Source: an uncultured Verrucomicrobiota bacterium (GTDB lineage Bacteria > Verrucomicrobiota > Kiritimatiellia > RFP12 > UBA1067). Taken from it: 5,649 nt of DNA. This document shows, in pieces, positions 1 to 4,833 of this stretch (positions are counted from its first letter, which is position 1; every line of letters begins with the position of its first letter). A program made the translations under genes and the position numbers. The stretch spans positions 1 to 5,649 of the forward strand of contig CAMOXA010000107.1 in assembly GCA_946628745.1 (NCBI GenBank), given 5' to 3'. The notes below the pieces were generated by a model. It had not been told where the DNA came from. It worked only from the letters and a program-made list of their open reading frames with translations, and did not search any database.

Positions 1-36
1 GCCGGCGTCGTGCTGGACAAGGTCGGTGCAAGATAG
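1..36 (+). CDS. C-terminal tail of an upstream gene (partial, unidentified)
   Basis: Reading frame 1 is open from the window edge to a TAG at 34-36 and encodes AGVVLDKVGAR. Most of its third codon positions are G or C, as in the confirmed genes downstream, whereas the other two frames lack this pattern. Eleven residues cannot identify a family. A hydrophobic-DKV-type ending occurs in the final strand of some extracellular beta-sandwich modules, but that is only a suggestion. The stop lies 24 bp before the next start, so the two genes could be co-transcribed. It could also be non-coding. Confidence 0.3.
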   Translation, partial: AGVVLDKVGAR

Positions 37-60
37 CGGAACTTTGGCTCAAGCCAGGCC

Positions 61-420
61 ATGAATAAAACGACTGCTACACTTGTCTGCCTCGCCGCCT
101 CGTGTCTCGCATCGACCGCGGCGTGTGTTCGGCCGAAGGATGCGTCATGCGACGCGGAGCCGGCTAAAAAGCGGCTGTTTGTCCTGACGGACCTTGCGAA
201 CGAGCCGGACGACGAAGAGTCGCTCGTCAGACTCCTCGCGTACGCCAACGAGTTCGACATCGAGGGAATTGCGGCGACGACATCGTGCCATCTCAGGGAG
301 AATCCGCGCGAGGACATACTCCGGCACACAATCGCCGCATACGGCGAGGCGTGGACGAATCTGTGCGTTCATGCGAAGGGCTATCCGCCAGCCGAGCGCG
401 ATGCCGCAACTTTTGCAATT
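61..420 (+). pseudogene. Truncated secreted DUF1593 (nucleoside-hydrolase-like, Sde182-type) protein, N-terminal remnant
   Basis: The predicted protein starts with a short basic end (MNK), a hydrophobic stretch (residues 5-20) and AAC at 20-22. This is a Sec signal peptide or a weak lipoprotein signal, since the -3 position of the lipobox would be Thr. Residues 38-110 match the opening of the DUF1593 family: an RLFVLTDLANEPDDEESLVR segment (38-57) with the acidic D-x3-EPDD cluster that corresponds to the metal site of nucleoside hydrolases, then YANEFDIEGIAATTS (61-75) and a KGYPPAE end (106-112). Family members are usually over 400 residues, but here similarity stops near residue 112 (about base 396). 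The frame stays open to 630, yet from about 419 it crosses the uxaC promoter, ribosome-binding site and coding start, giving a meaningless tail. I therefore read it as a 5' remnant left by a deletion. A misassembly is the main alternative. The start has no good Shine-Dalgarno. Members occur in polysaccharide-degradation contexts; the precise activity is unknown. Confidence 0.6.
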
Positions 421-447
421 GCGGACGGGGCGGAATTGTTGTATAAT
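419..447 (+). promoter_or_regulatory. Sigma70-type promoter of uxaC
   Basis: A -35-like TTGCGG (419-424) and a perfect TATAAT (442-447) are separated by the optimal 17 bp. Transcription would start near 454, giving a 5' leader of about 50 nt that contains a small hairpin and a Shine-Dalgarno before uxaC. The box lies just after similarity to the truncated upstream gene ends, so uxaC appears to have its own promoter. This is read from sequence only. Confidence 0.6.
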
Positions 448-457
448 ATCAACCAAC

Positions 458-474
458 TGCGGCAATCCGCCGCA
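458..474 (+). other. Stem-loop in the uxaC 5' leader
   Basis: TGCGGC (458-463) pairs perfectly with GCCGCA (469-474) across a 5-nt loop, AATCC. It would sit a few nucleotides from the predicted 5' end of the uxaC mRNA and about 17 nt upstream of the Shine-Dalgarno. It could stabilise the 5' end or be part of an operator. No U-run follows, so it is not an intrinsic terminator. Confidence 0.35.
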
Positions 475-502
475 AGTGCGCAACAGAACGAAAGGATGAA
501 TG

Positions 503-1918
503 ATGAAGAAGTTCCTCGACAAGGATTTTCTGCTGGAGACGCCGGCCGCCAGAAAGCTCTTCCACGAGCATGCGGAGAAGATGCCGATAATCGACTACCA
601 TTGCCATATAAATCCCAGGGATATCGCTGAAGACAAGAGATACAAGACCGTTACGGAAGTCTGGCTCGGCGGCGACCACTACAAGTGGCGGCAGATGCGC
701 ACCTGCGGCGTGCCCGAAAGCGATATAACCGGCTCGAAGGATTCGGACCCCTACCGCACGTTCGAGGCATGGGCGAAGACGCTGCCGCGGCTTATCGGCA
801 ACCCGCTCTACCACTGGACGTATCTAGAGCTCAAAAACTACTTCGGCGTCACGGAGCAGCTCGACGGGGCGTCCGCCAAAAAGATTTACGCCAAGTGCAA
901 CAAGAAGCTCGCCCAGAAGTCGATGTCCGTAAGGGGTATCATAGCCCGGTCGAACGTCAAGCTCATATGCACGACCGACGATCCGGTTGACAGTCTGGAA
1001 TGGCATGACAAAATCGCCGCCGACAAGACGTGCAAGGTCAAGGTTCTGCCGGCGTTCCGTCCCGACAAGGCTTTCAATGTCGACAAGAAACCGTTCGCCG
1101 GATATATCGCGAAGCTCGAAGGCGTCGTCGGTTTCAAGATCGCGAAGTTCGCCGATCTTACACGGGCTCTCGGCGAGAGAATAGAGTTCTTCGCTTCGAA
1201 GGGATGCAAGGTTTCGGATCACGGCCTCGACTACGCCGTCTACGCAGAGGCGACCGGCAAGGAGCTGGACAAGATACTCGCCGACGGCAGGGCGGGTCGC
1301 AAAATCGACGTCGAGACGGGCGACAAATTCCGCACCGCCGTCCTGAAATATCTCGCAGGCGAGTACGCGAAGCGCGGCTGGGTCATGCAGCTGCACTACG
1401 GGTGCATACGCGACAACTCCGACAAGATGATGGACGCCCTCGGCCCGGACACGGGCTTTGACGCGGTCGGCGACACGCGCGGCGCGAAGGCGCTCGCGAA
1501 TCTGCTCAATTCGTTCGAACAGACCGGCTCCATGCCTAAAGTGATACTCTATTCTCTCAACCAGAACGACAACGAGATAATGGGCACTCTCGCGGGATGC
1601 TTCCAGACGGACGGGACGTTCCCCCAGCGCGTCCAGGTCGGTTCCGCCTGGTGGTTTAACGACCACAAGCTCGGCATGGAAAAGCAGCTGCGCGACCTCG
1701 CCAATCTGAGCGCACTCGCCGGCTTTGTCGGAATGTTGACGGACTCGCGCTCCTTCCTTTCCTATGCGCGCCACGAATACTTCCGGCGGATTCTATGCAA
1801 TGTAATCGGCAAGTGGGTCGAAAACGGCGAAGTCATCGCCGACTTCAAGACGCTCGGCAAGATTGTCGAAGACATTTCATTCAACAACGCCAACGCTTAT
1901 TTCGGCTTTGGACTGTAA
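503..1918 (+). CDS. uxaC: Glucuronate (uronate) isomerase UxaC
   Basis: UxaC is a cytoplasmic amidohydrolase-superfamily enzyme that converts D-glucuronate to D-fructuronate and D-galacturonate to D-tagaturonate, the first step of hexuronate catabolism. At 471 residues it is full length for the family. Signatures, in order: the DYHCHINPRDI metal motif (His33, His35), the SDHGLDY segment (238-244), LHYGCIRDNSDKM (297-309; many relatives have GA where this has GC), LGPDTGFDAVGD (313-324), GSAWWFNDHKLGM (380-392) and GMLTDSRSFLSYARHEYFRR (from about 410), all collinear with UxaC. Two ATGs lie in tandem at 500 and 503. The AAAGGA Shine-Dalgarno at 491-496 leaves 3 nt to the first and 6 nt to the second, so 503 is preferred; starting at 500 adds one Met. 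It has its own promoter just upstream, and a rhamnulokinase gene follows after 69 bp. The assignment is firm. The in vivo preference between glucuronate and galacturonate cannot be read from the sequence. Confidence 0.96.
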   Translation: MKKFLDKDFLLETPAARKLFHEHAEKMPIIDYHCHINPRDIAEDKRYKTVTEVWLGGDHYKWRQMRTCGVPESDITGSKDSDPYRTFEAWAKTLPRLIGNPLYHWTYLELKNYFGVTEQLDGASAKKIYAKCNKKLAQKSMSVRGIIARSNVKLICTTDDPVDSLEWHDKIAADKTCKVKVLPAFRPDKAFNVDKKPFAGYIAKLEGVVGFKIAKFADLTRALGERIEFFASKGCKVSDHGLDYAVYAEATGKELDKILADGRAGRKIDVETGDKFRTAVLKYLAGEYAKRGWVMQLHYGCIRDNSDKMMDALGPDTGFDAVGDTRGAKALANLLNSFEQTGSMPKVILYSLNQNDNEIMGTLAGCFQTDGTFPQRVQVGSAWWFNDHKLGMEKQLRDLANLSALAGFVGMLTDSRSFLSYARHEYFRRILCNVIGKWVENGEVIADFKTLGKIVEDISFNNANAYFGFGL

Positions 1919-1927
1919 GTCGCGAAC

Positions 1928-1966
1928 CCGGGGCGCCGGAAACATTCCGCTACCGCAACGCCCCGG
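1928..1966 (+). repeat. Nested inverted repeat between uxaC and rhaB
   Basis: CCGGGGCG (1928-1935) is a perfect 8-bp inverted repeat of CGCCCCGG (1959-1966). Inside the 23-nt loop a second dyad, CGGAA (1937-1941) with TTCCG (1945-1949), closes over ACA. In RNA this could fold as a GC-rich hairpin ten nucleotides after the uxaC stop, perhaps protecting or attenuating the uxaC transcript. There is no poly-U tract after it, so a classical rho-independent terminator is not supported. As DNA it covers the -35 zone of the rhaB promoter and could be an operator. Confidence 0.45.
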
Positions 1967-1971
1967 AAATA

Positions 1972-1980
1972 TGCTATAAT
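1972..1980 (+). promoter_or_regulatory. Extended -10 promoter for a probably leaderless rhaB mRNA
   Basis: TGCTATAAT is a perfect extended -10 element (TGn plus consensus TATAAT at 1975-1980). The hexamer ends only 7 bp before the A of the rhaB ATG, so transcription would start at or within a base or so of the start codon. No Shine-Dalgarno is visible upstream of this ATG, which agrees with a leaderless message. The -35 position 17 bp upstream reads ACCGCA, a poor match, as is common for extended -10 promoters. Confidence 0.55.
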
Positions 1981-1987
1981 CTACGGC

Positions 1988-3406
1988 ATGAAACACTACC
2001 TGGCAATTGACATAGGGGCGAGTTCCGGCCGCCACATACTCGGTTCAGTGCAAGACGGGAAGATCCGGCTTGACGAGGTCTACCGTTTCGCAAACGGCCA
2101 GATACGCAAGGACGGCCATGATTGCTGGAACATCGCGGGCCTCGTCGAGTCTGTGAAAGCCGGCATTGACGAGGCGGCGAAAAAGTGCGAAATCGCTTCT
2201 ATAGGCATTGATACGTGGGGAGTGGACTTCGTCCTTCTCGACGAACACGGCGAGCTGTGCTCCGACGCGGTGGCCTATCGCGACGCGCGGACGGCGGGTG
2301 CCGACGCCGAAATCGAGGCGCGCGTCATGCAGTTCGACGAGCTCTACGCCAGGTGCGGAATCCAGAAAACGAGCTTCAATACCATCTACCAGCTCTGGGC
2401 GTTGAAGAAAGAGCATCCAGAACAGCTCGAGAAGGCGGCAAGTTTTCTGATGATTCCGGAGTATCTCAACTACGCTCTGACGGGGAACATAGTCCACGAG
2501 TACACCGACTCTTCCACTACGTCGCTTCTCGACGCCGCGAAGAAGGATTGGGACTACGACCTTATCGAAAAGCTCGGCCTGCCGCGCAGAATCTTCGGCA
2601 GACTGGAGATGCCCGGCGCGACTGTCGGCGAGTACAAGGGTATCAAGGTCGTGCTGCCGGCGATGCATGACACCGCGAGCGCATATCTCGCCGTCCCGGC
2701 GCGCGATGACAAGGCGGTGTACCTGTCGAGCGGCACGTGGTCGCTTCTCGGCGTGGAGAACGACGCGCCGATAACAACCGGGGCGAGCTGCGCGGCAAAC
2801 TTCACGAACGAAGGCGGCGCGTGGGGGCGCTACAGGTTCCTCAAAAACATAATGGGCCTGTGGATGATTCAGTCGATACGCCGGGAACTGAACGGCGTGC
2901 AGTACGTAGAGGGCAAGGCGGCGGACGCGACGGCCGAGGCTCTGGAGACGCTCGCCGACTACGAGAAGGGCAGGGAGTATTCGTTCCAGGATCTTTCGAT
3001 GATGGCCCGCGGCAACGGCTACAATGTCACCGTCGATGTGAACGACCAGAGGTTTTTGAACCCCAAGTCCATGATAGCCGAGGTTTCCGCCGCGGCGGCG
3101 GAGAACGGGCTCGCGCCGGCGACGGTCGGCGATCTGATGCAGTGCGTCTACCGTTCGCTCGCGGAGTGCTACGCCGACGCCATAGCGACGCTGTCGGACA
3201 TCACCGGCAAGACGTACACTTCGATAAATATCGTAGGCGGCGGCAGCAAGGACAAATACCTGAATTCGCTCACTGCCGAAGCGACCGGGCTTGAAGTGTT
3301 TACAGGCCCCGTCGAAGGCACGGCAATCGGCAACCTCATAGTCCAGATGATAGCGGGCGGAGAGTTCGCCAGCCTCGCCGAGGCGCGCCAGGCCATCGAC
3401 AGGTGA
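1988..3406 (+). CDS. rhaB: Rhamnulokinase-type FGGY carbohydrate kinase (RhaB)
   Basis: This is a 472-residue ATP-dependent sugar kinase of the FGGY family; RhaB makes L-rhamnulose-1-phosphate from L-rhamnulose in rhamnose catabolism. RhaB-like signatures are AIDIGASSGR (6-15, first ATP-binding motif), SIGIDTWGVDFVLLDEHG (71-88), VAYRDART (95-102), FNTIYQLWAL (130-139), EYTDSSTTSL (171-180), MHDTAS (226-231, with Asp228 the likely catalytic base), YLSSGTWSLLG (245-255) and the adenosine motif GGGSKDKYLN (417-426). GASSGR together with IDTWGVDFVLLD favours RhaB over xylulo- or fuculokinase. The chain ends soon after the last conserved block, apparently 10-15 residues short of many homologues. 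The ATG at 1988 has no Shine-Dalgarno but sits just after an extended -10 box, so initiation is probably leaderless. No rhamnose isomerase or aldolase lies in the window, and substrate is assigned from motifs only. der follows 32 bp later. Confidence 0.88.
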   Translation: MKHYLAIDIGASSGRHILGSVQDGKIRLDEVYRFANGQIRKDGHDCWNIAGLVESVKAGIDEAAKKCEIASIGIDTWGVDFVLLDEHGELCSDAVAYRDARTAGADAEIEARVMQFDELYARCGIQKTSFNTIYQLWALKKEHPEQLEKAASFLMIPEYLNYALTGNIVHEYTDSSTTSLLDAAKKDWDYDLIEKLGLPRRIFGRLEMPGATVGEYKGIKVVLPAMHDTASAYLAVPARDDKAVYLSSGTWSLLGVENDAPITTGASCAANFTNEGGAWGRYRFLKNIMGLWMIQSIRRELNGVQYVEGKAADATAEALETLADYEKGREYSFQDLSMMARGNGYNVTVDVNDQRFLNPKSMIAEVSAAAAENGLAPATVGDLMQCVYRSLAECYADAIATLSDITGKTYTSINIVGGGSKDKYLNSLTAEATGLEVFTGPVEGTAIGNLIVQMIAGGEFASLAEARQAIDR

Positions 3407-3427
3407 CAGGCGCGAAAGACTTCGCAC

Positions 3428-3433
3428 GAGGAG
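3428..3433 (+). promoter_or_regulatory. Shine-Dalgarno deciding the der start
   Basis: GAGGAG lies 5 nt before the ATG at 3439 and is the strongest ribosome-binding site in the window. It selects this ATG, whose product opens directly with the first GTPase strand (MNVVSLVGRPN), over an in-frame GTG at 3403 that overlaps the rhaB stop codon and would add 12 unconserved residues. Confidence 0.75.
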
Positions 3434-3438
3434 ACGGA

Positions 3439-4788
3439 ATGAATGTAGTCAGTCTAGTCGGCAGGCCGAATACGGGCAAAAGCGCTCTTTTCAACCGGAT
3501 TGCGCGCAAGCGCGTCGCCATCGTTTTCGACCAGCCCGGCGTGACCCGCGATCGCGTAACGCGCGAGGTGGAGCTGCTCGGCAGGAAGGCAATGCTCGTC
3601 GATACGGGCGGCATCGCCTTCGACCGCAGCGTCACGCACGATCCCCTCGACGAGGAAACGCGCTCCCAGGCCGCTCTCGCGGTCGAAGATTCGGCGGTGT
3701 GCGTAATCGTGGTCGATGCCAGGGAGGGCGTCGCGCCGCTTGACGCCGAGGTGATAAAACGCGTGCGCGAATCAGGCGTGCCGTGCCTGATCGCCGCCAA
3801 CAAGTGCGACACCACCGAAGACGACTGGCGATCGCACGAGTTTGAGCGTTTCGGCATGAAGGTGTTCCCGGTGTCGGCGGAGCACGGCCGGGGCATTGAA
3901 GCGCTAGTCGCGGAAGTCGTCGGCAGGCTGCCCGCCGCGGAGCCTGAAGAGTCCGCCGCGAAACGTCCGCTCAGAGTTGCGATAGTCGGGCGGCCCAACG
4001 CCGGCAAGAGTTCATACGTCAACAGGCTGCTGAAGGCCCCGCGGGTCATCGTTTCGGATGTTCCCGGCACAACGCGCGACGCTGTCGAGGTGCCGTTCAC
4101 GATAGGCAGCGGACCCGACGCGCGGCGGTACATGCTCGTGGACACCGCCGGCATGAAGCCGCATACCAAAATGTCGAAGACCTCGGTGGACAACTTCTCG
4201 CTGTTTCGTTCAGAGCGGGCGATTGAAGAAGCGGATGTCGTGCTGCTCATGATGGATCCGGTGGCGGGCCCCACCATGCAGGACAAGCGCATAGCGGGCA
4301 AGATTCTCGAGGCCAACCGCGGGTGCGTCGTTCTCATGAACAAGTGGGACCTCGCCCAGGAGCAGGGCATCACCGAGACGAAAGCAGCCGAGGCGATCAG
4401 GACGATGATGCCGTTTCTCAACTTCGCGCCGGTCGTGTTTTGCTCGAACAAGTCCGGGTACAACATCCGCCGGACGGTCGACGCGATAGACCGCGCCGCG
4501 GCGTCCGCGTCGGAGAAAATCCCGACGGGAATGCTTAACAACGCCATATCCAAGGCCGCGAAAAAGACGCTTTCGCCGATGGTTCGCGGCAAGCGCCTGA
4601 AAATATACTACGGCTTGCAGGTGTCGGCGAATCCGCAGACGATAAGGCTTTTCGTCAACGATCCGAAGCTCGTCACGCCGGCGTATCTAAGCTACATCGA
4701 GAAAAATATACGCGCACGGTTCGGACTGGAGGGGGCGCCTCTAAGGATTTTCCTGAAGGCCCGCTCGCGCAAGACGGCCGGAGAATGA
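3439..4788 (+). CDS. der: Ribosome-assembly GTPase Der (EngA)
   Basis: Der is an essential bacterial GTPase with two tandem G domains and a C-terminal KH-like domain; it acts in maturation of the 50S ribosomal subunit. At 449 residues it is full length for the family. G domain 1: P-loop GRPNTGKS (8-15), GVTRDR (34-39), DTGG (55-58), NKCD (121-124) and VSAEHG (145-150). A short acidic linker (about 166-176) leads to G domain 2: GRPNAGKS (184-191), PGTTRD (209-214), DTAG (235-238) and NKWD (301-304). The G5 position of domain 2 reads CSNKSG (335-340), where most relatives have an SA-x-x-G form. The KH-like part covers about 361-449 and contains the typical IEKNIRARFGLEGAPLRIFLK segment (420-440). 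The P-loops carry T and A where V is usual. It lies 32 bp after rhaB, so it may be read partly from the same transcript, but its strong ribosome-binding site suggests independent translation. No convincing promoter is seen directly upstream. Confidence 0.97.
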   Translation: MNVVSLVGRPNTGKSALFNRIARKRVAIVFDQPGVTRDRVTREVELLGRKAMLVDTGGIAFDRSVTHDPLDEETRSQAALAVEDSAVCVIVVDAREGVAPLDAEVIKRVRESGVPCLIAANKCDTTEDDWRSHEFERFGMKVFPVSAEHGRGIEALVAEVVGRLPAAEPEESAAKRPLRVAIVGRPNAGKSSYVNRLLKAPRVIVSDVPGTTRDAVEVPFTIGSGPDARRYMLVDTAGMKPHTKMSKTSVDNFSLFRSERAIEEADVVLLMMDPVAGPTMQDKRIAGKILEANRGCVVLMNKWDLAQEQGITETKAAEAIRTMMPFLNFAPVVFCSNKSGYNIRRTVDAIDRAAASASEKIPTGMLNNAISKAAKKTLSPMVRGKRLKIYYGLQVSANPQTIRLFVNDPKLVTPAYLSYIEKNIRARFGLEGAPLRIFLKARSRKTAGE

Positions 4789-4812
4789 CGCGAAATGCCG
4801 GGCTGTGCAACG

Positions 4813-4818
4813 TACAAT
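4813..4818 (+). promoter_or_regulatory. Possible -10 box upstream of the UDP-xylose synthase gene
   Basis: TACAAT, one mismatch from consensus, lies 15 bp before the ATG at 4834, in the 45-bp gap after der. The -35 region 17 bp upstream (GCGAAA) is poor and there is no TGn extension. If used, the transcript would start inside the Shine-Dalgarno region and leave a very short leader, so read-through from der is at least as likely. Confidence 0.15.
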
Positions 4819-4833
4819 GGAGGAAGCAGACGA

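Larger units (their letters stand above)
404..475. repeat. Short inverted repeats around the uxaC promoter (candidate operators)
   Basis: CCGCAA occurs at 404-409 and 470-475, and its reverse complement TTGCGG occurs at 419-424 on the -35 box. The 8-bp palindrome GCAATTGC (415-422) overlaps the same -35. GTTG (438-441) and CAAC (450-453) flank the -10 symmetrically. Such dyads over promoter elements are typical of repressor sites, and uronate genes are commonly controlled by GntR- or LacI-type regulators. No regulator is encoded here and the dyads do not match a motif I can name, so function is unproven. Confidence 0.3.

Noticed and set aside
420..630. Continuation of the upstream open frame into uxaC as a genuine 189-residue protein
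   Set aside because: The tail is out of frame with uxaC, crosses its promoter and ribosome-binding site, and has no family resemblance; only the part before about base 400 looks like coding sequence.
1928..1980. Rho-independent terminator after uxaC
   Set aside because: The hairpin is GC-rich but is followed by AAATATGC rather than a T-run, so only a hairpin or repeat is supported.
2045..3427. A 460-codon open frame on the minus strand across rhaB, with similar long antisense frames across uxaC (824-1774) and der (3336-4592)
   Set aside because: They mirror strongly supported genes, show no recognisable domains, and are rich in Arg/Ala/Val as expected for the complement of GC-rich coding sequence, where stop codons are rare.
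3403..3438. GTG at 3403 overlapping the rhaB stop as the der start
   Set aside because: It adds 12 residues not typical of Der and has no Shine-Dalgarno, whereas the ATG at 3439 has GAGGAG at ideal spacing and starts at the first conserved strand.
4817..4833. ATG at 4817 as the start of the UDP-xylose synthase
   Set aside because: It is in a different frame from the conserved protein; the ATG at 4834 follows the Shine-Dalgarno at normal spacing.
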